Origin: an uncultured Fretibacterium sp.
GTDB taxonomy: Bacteria > Synergistota > Synergistia > Synergistales > Aminobacteriaceae
Reading direction: 5' to 3'
NCBI GenBank assembly: GCA_937915835.1
Contig: CALGHA010000097.1
Coordinates: 1-32,955 of the forward strand
Length of the DNA stretch: 32,955 nucleotides
Numbering within the stretch: the first letter of the stretch is position 1; every line of letters begins with the position of its first letter. The notes beneath the pieces are model-generated. The model did not search any database, was not told where the DNA came from, and saw only the letters and a program-made list of their open reading frames with translations. The position numbers and the translations under genes were made by a program. Shown here piece by piece: positions 1 through 7,404 of this stretch.

Positions 1-72
1 CGGCTATTCTTGTCTCGTAAGTTCTTATCGCAATAAACATTCACATCAATTCATAAACTCGAAAAATAACTG

Positions 73-108
73 CCCTGCTGGGAAAAAATCTCGGCGGGGT
101 AAATTTTT
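73..108. terminator. Bidirectional intrinsic terminator
   Basis: Bases 73-83 and 89-99 form an 11-bp stem with some G-U pairs around a five-A loop. A T-rich tract (TAAATTTTTA) follows on the plus strand, and TTATTTTT follows on the minus strand, so it could stop transcription in both directions. It separates whatever gene lies left of the window from the methyltransferase gene. The tract ends just before the first possible ATG of that gene, which supports using the later start. Confidence 0.6.
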
Positions 109-129
109 ATGTCTGGAGGAAGTCCTTTC

Positions 130-822
130 ATGATTACCCCTTACGATTGGCGCGAAAACTGGAAGCATAAACTTTTTGACGGCTCATTTTTCTTTCACAG
201 GCTGATTGCACGAAGAATGAAGCGTGATGTATTGATCGTTCACACTCAGCATTTAGGGCTTGACTCGTATGAACCAAGATTAGCCGTGCTTGAACTCATG
301 ACACGGGAAATCAAGAATTACGGCGTTGAAGGAGCTACGGCGGAAGTCGGAGTTTACAGAGGGAAATTTGCGATGATGATAAATCATTATTTGCCTGATA
401 GAAAGTTATATTTATTCGACACATTCGAGGGCTTCGATGAGCGCGACGCTGAAGCTGACAGAGCCGGGAAATTCTCAACAGCAACAGAAGATTTTTCGCG
501 AACCTCAGAAGAATTAGTACTCAGCAAAATGGAACATAGAGAGAACTGCATTATACGCAAGGGCTGGTTTCCTGAGACGGCAGAGGGGATTGACGATAAG
601 TTTTGTTTAGTGAGCCTCGACGCAGATTTGTATCAACCGATTTTAGCAGGCCTTGAATATTTTTACCCGAGACTTAATCACGGAGGAGTAATCATAGTTC
701 ACGACTTTAACAATAAAGGATATACCGGAGTTCGTCAGGCCGTCCGAGAGTTCAGCGACAAAAACAGCGTCGGTTATGTCTGTCTTCCTGATGAGTGTGG
801 AACTGCCGTAATCGTAAAGTAA
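130..822 (+). CDS. TylF/MycF-family O-methyltransferase
   Basis: This is a SAM-dependent methyltransferase of the TylF/MycF (macrocin O-methyltransferase) family, about 230 residues. Visible landmarks are the SAM-binding motif AEVGVYRGKFA, the acidic strand LYLFDTFEGF, the metal/catalytic region VSLDADLYQP, and GGVIIVHDF near the C-terminus. In other bacteria, members of this family methylate sugar hydroxyls of antibiotics or surface glycans; the substrate here is unknown. I place the start at the ATG at 130 because GGAGGA lies at 115-120, nine bases ahead. The upstream ATG at 109 would put that ribosome-binding site inside the gene and overlaps the terminator tract. The gene stands alone on the plus strand, facing the end of an ABC transporter operon, so there is no operon context. 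Family assignment is firm; the role in surface glycan methylation is inference. Confidence 0.85.
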   Translation: MITPYDWRENWKHKLFDGSFFFHRLIARRMKRDVLIVHTQHLGLDSYEPRLAVLELMTREIKNYGVEGATAEVGVYRGKFAMMINHYLPDRKLYLFDTFEGFDERDAEADRAGKFSTATEDFSRTSEELVLSKMEHRENCIIRKGWFPETAEGIDDKFCLVSLDADLYQPILAGLEYFYPRLNHGGVIIVHDFNNKGYTGVRQAVREFSDKNSVGYVCLPDECGTAVIVK

Positions 823-860
823 AAAAAATTTCCCCCCGCTCACTCAAGAACGAGGGGATT
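822..860. terminator. Terminator between convergent genes
   Basis: C-rich bases 834-841 pair with GAGGGG at 852-857, with one bulged G. On the minus strand the hairpin is followed by AAATTTTTTTTA, a strong T-tract, so it most likely ends the transporter operon. The plus-strand side has only a weak T-rich run. It sits between the convergent methyltransferase and ABC ATPase genes. Confidence 0.6.
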
Positions 861-867
861 AACTTTA

Positions 868-1617
868 TTATCGCCTTAAAACTTTTGAGAGAAACTCCTT
901 CGTTCTCGGCTGTTTAGGATTGTCAAAAACTTCATCGGGAGTTCCTTCCTCGCTGATTACGCCCTTATCGATGAATAATACCCTGTCCGAAATTTTATGC
1001 GCAAATCCCATTTCATGCGTAACAAGGTACATCGTCATTCCTGAGTCAGCAAGTTCCTTCATAACGTCGAGAACTTCACCGATCATTTCCGGGTCTAATG
1101 CGCTTGTAGGCTCGTCAAAGAGTAACACGTCCGGGTTCATCGCTAAAGCACGCGCAATCGCTACACGCTGTTTCTGGCCTCCTGAAAGTCTATCAGGCCA
1201 TTCGTCGATTTTGTCAGCAAGTCCAACACGAGCAAGTAACTCTTGAGCTTTTGCATCAGCCTCGTCCGGAATCATGAGCTTTAATAAGACTGGTGAGAGC
1301 GTTAAATTCTTCCTGACAGTTAAATGCGGATAAAGATAAAAATGTTGAAACACCATACACATTTTGCGGCGAACAAGATTTATATCACACTTCGGCGAAG
1401 TTATGTCCTCACCCTTGAAATTTATCACGCCTGATGTCGGCTCCTCAATGCGATTAAGACAGCGAAGGAACGTACTTTTTCCAGAACCTGACGGGCCAAT
1501 CACAGAAATTTTCTCGCCCTTGTTAATCTCCGTAGAAATTCCTTTCAAGACTTCGAGCTTCGTACCGTCCTGACGAATGAAAGTTTTATGCAGGTCTTTA
1601 ACTTCAATGATTGCCAT
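868..1617 (-). CDS. Polar amino-acid ABC transporter ATPase (GlnQ/HisP type)
   Basis: This is the nucleotide-binding subunit of a polar amino-acid uptake ABC importer, about 249 residues, on the cytoplasmic side of the membrane. Walker A is GPSGSGKST, the Q-loop lies in VFQHFYLYPH, the signature motif is LSGGQKQRVAIARAL, Walker B is VLLFDEPTSALD, and the switch histidine is in VTHEMGFA. All are intact. The start is the ATG at 1617 because AGGAGGT lies at 1624-1630. A longer reading from 1653 would overlap the permease gene and lacks its own ribosome-binding site. It is the last gene of its operon, four bases after the permease stop, and is followed by a terminator. The substrate class is inferred from the family; the exact amino acid cannot be read from sequence. 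Confidence 0.93.
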   Translation of the reverse strand: MAIIEVKDLHKTFIRQDGTKLEVLKGISTEINKGEKISVIGPSGSGKSTFLRCLNRIEEPTSGVINFKGEDITSPKCDINLVRRKMCMVFQHFYLYPHLTVRKNLTLSPVLLKLMIPDEADAKAQELLARVGLADKIDEWPDRLSGGQKQRVAIARALAMNPDVLLFDEPTSALDPEMIGEVLDVMKELADSGMTMYLVTHEMGFAHKISDRVLFIDKGVISEEGTPDEVFDNPKQPRTKEFLSKVLRR

Positions 1618-1621
1618 GATA

Positions 1622-2437
1622 TTACCTCCTGCCTCTGCTGAGCCATTCCTCAAGTTTACGGACTAAACGCGTCAGGAATAACACGATAACGAGATAAATT
1701 ATTGCGACCATAACAAGCGGCTGTGAATGTTCAAGCGTCAATGCCTGGATATTCTGGCCCGCACGCGTCAAGTCGTCAATTCCGATATAGCCGGCAATCG
1801 AAGTTTCCTTAAGCAATGCTATGAACTCGTTAAACAACATGGGAACGACATTACGGAGAGCCTGAGGGAGAATTACGTAACGCATTGATTGACCGTAAGA
1901 AAGTCCGAGAGATCTTGCCGCTTCCATCTGGCCGGGATCTATTGACTCAATTCCGCCTCTGAAAATTTCCGCAACGTAAGCTCCTGAGTTCAAGCCGAAA
2001 GCTAAAATCGCTATGTATTGAGTGTTCAAGTCGCGAGCTGAAGCAAAAATCGTGAAGTTCCAGATTAATAATTGCACCATCGCAGGAGTTCCGCGTAAGA
2101 CAGTGATATAGAACTCAGCAAATTTGTTCAGCAACGGAATAGGTACGCCGCCTTTGTACGCAACACGAATTACGCTCAAGATTAAGCCGACAGCAACACC
2201 GATTAACGTAGCGCCGGAAGTCATGAAGATTGTCGATTTCAGGCCGTCAACAAGCATCATGTAGCGTCTGTCTTTCACGAAATTCTGATAAAATCTCCGG
2301 TTAAAGTCCTGCCAAGCCGCCGCCGTGAAAAATCCTGAGTTCCAGAGCAAATATAACAAAGCAAGCCCGACTATCCATAAAAGCACATCGCCGCGTCCTG
2401 CTCCGTCATGACGTGAAAATTTATCTCTCATAATCAT
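1622..2437 (-). CDS. Amino-acid ABC transporter permease (HisM/GlnP family)
   Basis: This is an inner-membrane permease of the polar amino-acid uptake class, about 270 residues. A first hydrophobic segment near residues 18-38 is followed by a soluble stretch and a core of about five helices. The EAA loop that docks on the ATPase is clear: EAARSLGLSYGQSMRYV followed by ILPQALRNVVPM. The N-terminus overlaps the end of the binding-protein gene. Possible starts are GTG at 2443, ATG at 2437 and ATG at 2431. None has a clear ribosome-binding site, so translation is probably coupled to the upstream gene. The binding protein and ATPase on either side complete a one-permease importer, which would work as a homodimer. 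Function is firm; the start is uncertain by a few codons. Confidence 0.9.
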   Translation of the reverse strand: MIMRDKFSRHDGAGRGDVLLWIVGLALLYLLWNSGFFTAAAWQDFNRRFYQNFVKDRRYMMLVDGLKSTIFMTSGATLIGVAVGLILSVIRVAYKGGVPIPLLNKFAEFYITVLRGTPAMVQLLIWNFTIFASARDLNTQYIAILAFGLNSGAYVAEIFRGGIESIDPGQMEAARSLGLSYGQSMRYVILPQALRNVVPMLFNEFIALLKETSIAGYIGIDDLTRAGQNIQALTLEHSQPLVMVAIIYLVIVLFLTRLVRKLEEWLSRGRR

Positions 2438-3224
2438 CTGCACGAACTACTGCAACTTGTCTTGCTCCGACGACGTAATTATCGGAGAAGTCCATATTTT
2501 CCTTGCGCTCATCAGTTACGGTTATTCCCGCACAAATCATGTCAACTTTGTTCGTTGATACGGCCATCGGTAACGCGTCAAAGTTCATGTTCTCGATTAC
2601 GAGTTCTTTATCAAGTTTCTTGGCAATCGTTGCGCACATCTCTACGTCAATTCCGATAAAGCCCGTTCCAACTTTCAACTCATAAGGTGCAAATCCCGCT
2701 TCAGTTCCGACGAATAATTTTCCGCCCTTTGCTCCTTTGTTGAAGTCGATTGTTGCGGGGTCAATCGCCGTGTAATCTCCGGTTAAATATTTCTCGAAAA
2801 TTTTATCGAGTGTTCCGTCAGCCTTCATCTCAGTAAGAGCCGCATTAACTTTCTCGACGAGTTCAGTATTTCCCTTCCTGAAGCCGATTGCGTAATTTTC
2901 TTCGGATAATGCCTCGTCCATAATCACAAGGCCTTCTACTTCGCTGACAAATCTTTTTGCCGGCATTTCGTCCATTACGACCGCGCGGATTTTTCCCTGA
3001 CGAAGTGAAGCGATTGCGTCAACGTATTTCTCGTAAGTCGTGAGTAATCTGCCCTTATTGTCGCCGAGTAAATCTTCAGCTAAGAATTGTCCGACCGTTC
3101 CACGCTGAGCCGCTAATCTCTCAGTTTTGAGCTGGTCGATACTCTTTAACTTGGCCGGTTCATCAGCAAAAGCACAAGCGCAAAATATTAGAACGAGGAA
3201 TAAACAAGCAAGAAATTTTTTCAT
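2421..3224 (-). CDS. Amino-acid ABC binding protein with apparently permuted lobes
   Basis: This is a periplasmic solute-binding protein of the SBP_bac_3 class, 267 residues. A signal peptide (MKKFLACLFLVLIFCACAFA, cleavage near residue 20) is followed by the family's blocks in the wrong order. Residues 26-147 match the usual second lobe and C-terminal end: KLKSIDQLK, RQGKIRAVVMDEMPAK, then NAALTEMKADGTLDKIFEKY. A linker (148-168) leads to what is normally the N-terminal lobe (169-264): KLFVGTEAGFAPYEL, NMNFDALPMAV and AGITVTDERKENMDFSDNY, ending AVVRADDYER. The arginine that usually binds the amino-acid carboxylate (TDER) is present. This is a clean circular permutation with new ends at the hinge crossover. 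The ribosome-binding site AGGAGG is about 15 bases from the ATG, longer than usual. It is the binding protein for the adjacent permease and ATPase. Confidence 0.85.
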   Translation of the reverse strand: MKKFLACLFLVLIFCACAFADEPAKLKSIDQLKTERLAAQRGTVGQFLAEDLLGDNKGRLLTTYEKYVDAIASLRQGKIRAVVMDEMPAKRFVSEVEGLVIMDEALSEENYAIGFRKGNTELVEKVNAALTEMKADGTLDKIFEKYLTGDYTAIDPATIDFNKGAKGGKLFVGTEAGFAPYELKVGTGFIGIDVEMCATIAKKLDKELVIENMNFDALPMAVSTNKVDMICAGITVTDERKENMDFSDNYVVGARQVAVVRADDYER

Positions 3225-3266
3225 GATAAGAATTAATAACCTCCTGAAATTTTAGAATGGCAATAA

Positions 3267-3272
3267 TTATAA
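3267..3272 (-). promoter_or_regulatory. Possible -10 element ahead of the binding-protein gene
   Basis: A perfect TATAAT on the minus strand lies in the 62-base gap before the first binding-protein gene. The best upstream partner is TTACTG, but the spacing is about 19 bases, so the -35 is weak. It may be an internal promoter that lets the importer be made without the genes upstream. Confidence 0.3.
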
Positions 3273-3286
3273 TACATGCGCAAAGA

Positions 3287-4309
3287 TTACCAGTAACAGC
3301 CGCCCTCAACTTTCGTGAAACCTTTAGGTTTTTCCGTTTCGGCCGGATATACCCACGCAGGATTTTTCATTAAGACACCGAGCTTGCCAGGATTTTCTTC
3401 CCAGCGTTTACCCTTTATGCCGAACAATAATTGTGTAGCTCCGCCCATGTGAATAGCGATTTTCCCGGCCTGTTTGAGTTTTGCCGCCAATGGGAAGCCG
3501 TAAGCTCCACAGCCTAAAATTGCCACGTCAAAATCTACGCTCATTGCCTCGTTGTACATGAACTCCAGAGCCTCAAACCAGTCGTGAAATCTTTCATCCT
3601 TGTTGTCTGCTAATGTCTGAACTGCTTTTTGTGTGATAAGCTCGAACTCAGGCAGAATATTTTTGCCGGGAAATAAAAGCTCACGTTTCTTATATTGGCT
3701 TTGGATTGTATCAGCAAATGGATGAATTACGAGAACTTTTTTGCCTTCAAGCGCTAATGTCCAGGCTTTAGACGCGAAAAACGGCTCAAAACTCCGAATA
3801 CTGCAATATTCCGGGTTATTGCCGTAAGTTTTGAGCTCGTATTCTTCCATTGAGATATACCATATGCCCATTAAGTCAGCTTGATATGTCGATTTTTTCA
3901 TGAGTTCAGCAAATCTAAGAAGCATTTTCTTATCGTTCGGGAAAAATCCTGACAACGTACAAACGGTTTGACAAGCTCTTTTGCTGGGGACAATAAAACC
4001 TTTTCCGTCGTCTCTTGCGCGCCAGACAACATTGATTTCCGAAGTCCCGAAACGTCCGGCCATGAAAGGTTTTCCATCAAGAATTTTTGCGGCGATAAAA
4101 TCATTAGCTTCATCGAGGGTCAAAATTTTCTTGCCATTATAAAGCTGTGAATTATTTCTTTTCCCGGTCTGTTCTCTGCGTAAAATTCTGAAGTATGAGC
4201 CTAATGCTGACGTCATTTTTTCCCATGAACATCGACCAAGAATAAATGAGCCGAAAATACATACGATGTTCAACGCATAACCGGAATAATCTCTTAAGCC
4301 TCTTGACAT
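3287..4309 (-). CDS. Polysaccharide-locus protein, possibly a GT-D glycosyltransferase
   Basis: The protein has 340 residues and is not confidently recognised. A short hydrophobic stretch near residues 12-25 is followed by a region with GRFGTSEINVVW (85-96), which resembles the GRFGDGE-like motif of GT-D fold glycosyltransferases. A C-terminal Rossmann-like region follows: KVLVIHPFADTIQSQY (191-206), DVAILGCGAYGFPLAAKLK (261-279) and IHMGGATQLLFGIKGKRW (286-303). Proteins with this second set of motifs are, from memory, usually found in capsule and O-antigen gene clusters. AGGAAGGAG precedes the ATG, and the start lies two bases after the previous stop. It is odd to find it between two permuted binding-protein genes. 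It may modify a surface glycan, or it may be a passenger in this operon. The function is a guess; the gene is certain. Confidence 0.6.
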   Translation of the reverse strand: MSRGLRDYSGYALNIVCIFGSFILGRCSWEKMTSALGSYFRILRREQTGKRNNSQLYNGKKILTLDEANDFIAAKILDGKPFMAGRFGTSEINVVWRARDDGKGFIVPSKRACQTVCTLSGFFPNDKKMLLRFAELMKKSTYQADLMGIWYISMEEYELKTYGNNPEYCSIRSFEPFFASKAWTLALEGKKVLVIHPFADTIQSQYKKRELLFPGKNILPEFELITQKAVQTLADNKDERFHDWFEALEFMYNEAMSVDFDVAILGCGAYGFPLAAKLKQAGKIAIHMGGATQLLFGIKGKRWEENPGKLGVLMKNPAWVYPAETEKPKGFTKVEGGCYW

Positions 4310-4311
4310 GA

Positions 4312-5136
4312 TTACTGCTCCTTCCTGATTGAGACTGTCGCACGGCCTTCAAGCAAATAAGGTTCGGAGATTACGACACCGGCCATTTTGTCGAGAGGAT
4401 ACGGGAGAATTTCACGCTTCAAGTTGTAAATGCTTCGTGTCCAGAATAACGCGTCAACTTTCTTTGAAGAGATTGCGGCCTGTCTTGCTCCTGCTGAAAC
4501 TTGGACAAGCTCAATATTTTTATTCGTTCGTTGTGAAAGTTCAGCCAGAAATGCCGTGTTGAAACCTGCGGGCCTTCCATCAGCTAAAATGCAATCCATA
4601 GGCGGAGCGTCCCCAGTAATCGCAATTTTCATTGTCTCAGCTCCGTCAATTTTCGGAAGTTCTGTAGCAATCGGCTCATTTTCGCCAAGTTCCGTAATAT
4701 TTTCACGCGTTAATCTCTCAAGAGTTCCATCATTCTTCATTGAGAGAATTGCTTTGTTGATGTCATAAAGTTTGGATTTTTCCTCTTCCCTGAGGGCAAT
4801 TGACAATCCCATAATGACATTTCGCGTGCTCGGTGCGAAGACGAAATCCGGATTTCTCGCGGCTATGTATTCTGCTGTGTAAGCTCCGGCAGCAAAACGG
4901 TCAATTTGTCCAGCTCTTAAGGCCATAATCATAGCGTTCATCTCGTCGAAGATTACAATTTTGCTGGAGTTCCTGAACATTCGCGCCCGGCTCTCAGCGT
5001 CATAAACGTTCTCAGTCCATTTGATTACGTCGTTTTCGTCGCGTCCTGCCGGTGAGAGAACTCCAACTTTTGCAGGTGCGGCAATCGCTGAAGAATATAA
5101 AACTAGAATGAACATGATACAAATAAACTTTCTCAT
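4312..5136 (-). CDS. Second solute-binding protein with permuted lobes, divergent
   Basis: This is a secreted SBP_bac_3-like protein of 274 residues with an N-terminal signal peptide (cleavage near SSAIAA, residue 20). As in the neighbouring binding protein, the second-lobe blocks come first: KIVIFDEMNAMIMALRAGQ (59-77) and INKAILSMKNDGTLERL (126-142). The first-lobe blocks come last: MKIAITGDAPPMDCI (169-183) and GRPAGFNTAFLAELS (187-201). The ligand-contact segment of its neighbour (TVTDERKENMDFS) is not conserved; it reads FWTRSIYNLKREILPYP instead. The ligand is therefore probably different, or lost. The start is the ATG at 5136, ten bases after AGGAGGG; the TTG at 5142 is too close to that site. 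No second permease is nearby, so it may share the importer downstream, act as a sensor, or be an orphan. Confidence 0.75.
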   Translation of the reverse strand: MRKFICIMFILVLYSSAIAAPAKVGVLSPAGRDENDVIKWTENVYDAESRARMFRNSSKIVIFDEMNAMIMALRAGQIDRFAAGAYTAEYIAARNPDFVFAPSTRNVIMGLSIALREEEKSKLYDINKAILSMKNDGTLERLTRENITELGENEPIATELPKIDGAETMKIAITGDAPPMDCILADGRPAGFNTAFLAELSQRTNKNIELVQVSAGARQAAISSKKVDALFWTRSIYNLKREILPYPLDKMAGVVISEPYLLEGRATVSIRKEQ

Positions 5137-5174
5137 GAACAAATTACCCTCCTGATAAAAATATAAATATAAAT

Positions 5175-6515
5175 TTACACTCCCACATGCATAACTTTAC
5201 TTGCAACGGCAAAATATACAGTCAGACTTCCGGCATCTACTATTGTCGTTACAATTGGAGAAGCCATTAATGCCGGGTCAAAGCCTACAGACTTCGCCAA
5301 CAATGGAAGCATTCCGCCGATTGTCTGCGCGAATATTACCGTGATGAATAAACTAATGCCAACCGTTAAGGACAAAAGAAAATCTCCGCTCATCGCATAT
5401 TTATAGCCGAAATTCACGATTGCAAGGCCTCCGCCGACAATTAAGCTAACGCGAATTTCCTTGAACAAAACTTTTAATGCGTCCCGAAGTTTCAATTCAC
5501 CGACGGCTATACCACGAATTACGAGCGTTGACGATTGAGAGCCAGCGTTACCGCCCGTATCCATTAACATTGGAATTGAAGCGATTAAAGCAGGAAGTGC
5601 CGCAAATACTGATTGATAATGCGTAATAATTGAACCGGAGATTGTCGCTGAGATCATTAACACCATGAGCCAAATTACACGTTTTCTTGCGAGTTCACCA
5701 ACTCCCATAGATAAATAGGGCTCATCCATTGGAAGCATACCGGCCATCTTGTGAAAGTCCTCCGTGCTCTCTTCTTCGAGAACTTCCATAGCGTCGTCAA
5801 CCGTAACAATCCCGACTAAATGTTTCTCAGAATCTACAACAGGAAGCGCGATAAAATCATATTTCTGGAACAGCTCCGTAACTTTTTCCCTGTCATCGTT
5901 CGTATTCACGCTGATTAAGTTTGTGTCGGTCATGATGTCCCCGATTTTGTCAGCGTATTGCGATAATAACATCGTCCTGACCGTAACAACGCCGATTAAT
6001 ATTCCCTTAGGGTCAGTAACGTAACACGTGTAAAGAGTTTCCTTGTCAGTTCCGACCTCTCGAATATGCTTGAAAGACTGCTCAACGTTCATATCAGGTC
6101 TGAGCGAAATATACTCTGTCGTCATTATGCTTCCGGCTGAATCTTCCTGATATTGCAAAAGCTGATTAATTCCGCGTCGTGTCTCAGGGCTTGCACTTTC
6201 AAGAATTCTTTTCACTACATCAATCGGCAGTTCTTCAACTAAATCTGCGGCATCATCAAGGAATAATTCATCGACGATACGTCCAAGTTCCGGAGCTGTG
6301 AGCTGTGATACTAATGCTTCTTTAGTGTCAGGCGATAAATAAGCGAAGACTTCTGCGGCCATATCCTTACGCAAAGCTCTGAATAAGATTACGCGGCCTT
6401 CGGGTTCAAGCTGTTCAATTGCGTCGGCGATATCGGCTTCATTCATGTCTCCGGTGATTATGCGGAGTTCTTTTACGTTTTTGGCTTCAACGAGTGATTT
6501 AATACTTTCAAGCAT
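5175..6515 (-). CDS. mgtE: Magnesium transporter MgtE
   Basis: This is an MgtE-family Mg2+ channel of 446 residues, close to the family's usual length. In order it has the N-terminal superhelical MgtE domain (about 1-120, including EQLEPEGRVILFRALRKD), two CBS domains (about 130-250, with GVVTVRTMLL and GIVTVDDAMEVLEEE), a connecting helix, and five membrane helices (about 280-445). The pore signature MLMDTGGNAGSQSST and a later PIVTTIVDAG are present. AGGAGGT lies seven bases before the ATG at 6515; reading from the GTG at 6524 would place that site in the coding region. The ribosome-binding site is part of a perfect inverted repeat, described separately. It lies between the licD-like gene and the second binding protein, with a 38-base gap downstream. 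Confidence 0.95.
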   Translation of the reverse strand: MLESIKSLVEAKNVKELRIITGDMNEADIADAIEQLEPEGRVILFRALRKDMAAEVFAYLSPDTKEALVSQLTAPELGRIVDELFLDDAADLVEELPIDVVKRILESASPETRRGINQLLQYQEDSAGSIMTTEYISLRPDMNVEQSFKHIREVGTDKETLYTCYVTDPKGILIGVVTVRTMLLSQYADKIGDIMTDTNLISVNTNDDREKVTELFQKYDFIALPVVDSEKHLVGIVTVDDAMEVLEEESTEDFHKMAGMLPMDEPYLSMGVGELARKRVIWLMVLMISATISGSIITHYQSVFAALPALIASIPMLMDTGGNAGSQSSTLVIRGIAVGELKLRDALKVLFKEIRVSLIVGGGLAIVNFGYKYAMSGDFLLSLTVGISLFITVIFAQTIGGMLPLLAKSVGFDPALMASPIVTTIVDAGSLTVYFAVASKVMHVGV

Positions 6516-6521
6516 GGATTG

Positions 6522-6568
6522 CACCTCCTGTTGTGGTTAAAACAGAATTTTATCACGTTCAGGAGGTG
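6522..6568 (-). promoter_or_regulatory. Inverted repeat that can mask the mgtE ribosome-binding site
   Basis: Nine bases, CACCTCCTG in the transcript at 6568-6560, are a perfect complement of CAGGAGGTG at 6530-6522, which contains the mgtE Shine-Dalgarno sequence. The loop is 29 bases and AU-rich. Pairing would hide the ribosome-binding site. The gap between the upstream stop and mgtE is too small for an M-box riboswitch. This looks like a short translational switch or thermometer, but only the complementarity is visible. Confidence 0.5.
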
Positions 6569-6575
6569 TATTTAT

Positions 6576-7403
6576 TTATTTCTGCTTTTTCCTGAGAAAT
6601 TTGAATTTAGGGCCGAAGAAGAAGAAACTGCCTGTCGTCTTTTTACGGTGTAAGATTACTATCCGGTAGTTTTTGTCGAATATCAATCTTGCAATTTTCA
6701 CGAACGGAGAAGTTAATTTTCGATAATAAATTGCTGGAGTTATCTCATATCTGCCTTTTTTGTCCTGCGGTATTCTCCAGTCTGAGCCGTAACACCATTC
6801 AAGCAAATTTTCGGGATTAGCTGGACAGAGACATTCTTCACCGAGAAATTCAGTTTTCTCATAACCCTGAAATAATTTTCTGGGCATTACAAACCCCACT
6901 AAAGAAATACATTCCCGCCCCCATAAAAGTTTGCGTAAACCTCTCAGCTCTCTCATGATATATACATCAATAAAACATCCCGAATAATCTACTCTGAACG
7001 TGTATCCATAACCAGGATGAAATCTACATAAAAACAGGCCTTCATTCTGAAAATTTATCAAGTTGTCATAAAGTTTCTTTTCATCCTGAATATAAATGTC
7101 CATATCCGTATCACTTTTTATTACTCCCTTTTCGCGTACAGCTCCAAGCAAAGTTCCAAAGGCTATGGCAAATTTTATCCCGGCTCTGTCAAAAAGTTCT
7201 TTTGTCTTGTGAAAAAGGGGGGCAGCATTTTCTTCCTTCAGAGGAATCCATCCAGGAAGTCCATGTTTATATTCGAGAGTTTGACCGTTAATATTGAGCT
7301 TTATAGTCGGAAGACTTTGGACATAATTATAGCGTTGATCGTTGATCGTTGATCGTTGATCGTTGATCGTTGATCGTTGATCGATTTTAGCCGACATTTT
7401 CAT
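6576..7403 (-). CDS. LicD-family phosphotransferase, predicted phase-variable
   Basis: This is a LicD/fukutin-type nucleotidyltransferase-fold protein of 275 residues. Family members transfer phosphocholine or similar groups to surface glycans. The core is FAIAFGTLLGAVREKGVI (78-95) followed by the metal-binding acidic cluster KSDTDMDIYI (96-105) and FIDVYIM (144-150). AAGGAGA lies just ahead of the ATG, inside the end of folC, so translation is coupled to folC. Codons 8-24 consist of seven tandem GATCAAC units that encode the repeated peptide DQRSTIN. Each unit is seven bases, so gain or loss of one unit shifts the frame. Both wrong frames meet a TAA soon after the repeat. As read here the gene is in the ON frame. 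The substrate is unknown. The family is fairly sure; the phase variation is inferred. Confidence 0.8.
   Translation of the reverse strand: MKMSAKIDQRSTINDQRSTINDQRYNYVQSLPTIKLNINGQTLEYKHGLPGWIPLKEENAAPLFHKTKELFDRAGIKFAIAFGTLLGAVREKGVIKSDTDMDIYIQDEKKLYDNLINFQNEGLFLCRFHPGYGYTFRVDYSGCFIDVYIMRELRGLRKLLWGRECISLVGFVMPRKLFQGYEKTEFLGEECLCPANPENLLEWCYGSDWRIPQDKKGRYEITPAIYYRKLTSPFVKIARLIFDKNYRIVILHRKKTTGSFFFFGPKFKFLRKKQK
7334..7382. repeat. Heptanucleotide tandem repeat, seven copies
   Basis: There are seven perfect head-to-tail copies of GTTGATC on the plus strand (GATCAAC in the gene sense) with no interruption, 49 bases in all. It lies in codons 8-24 of the licD-like gene. No stop codon occurs in any frame inside the repeat, and all three frames encode the same cyclic heptapeptide. 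Each copy contains one GATC. Confidence 0.97.
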
Positions 7404-7404
7404 G

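Noticed and set aside
1..72. End of an upstream gene at the left edge
   Set aside because: Two plus-strand frames stop within the first 40 bases and either could be a gene end. The terminator at 73-108 implies a gene, but it cannot be identified.
6516..6575. M-box magnesium riboswitch ahead of mgtE
   Set aside because: Only about 60 bases separate mgtE from the previous gene, far shorter than an M-box. Only a short hairpin is visible.
7334..7382. Tandem repeats as a possible CRISPR array
   Set aside because: The units are seven bases with no spacers and lie inside a coding region. This is a simple-sequence repeat.
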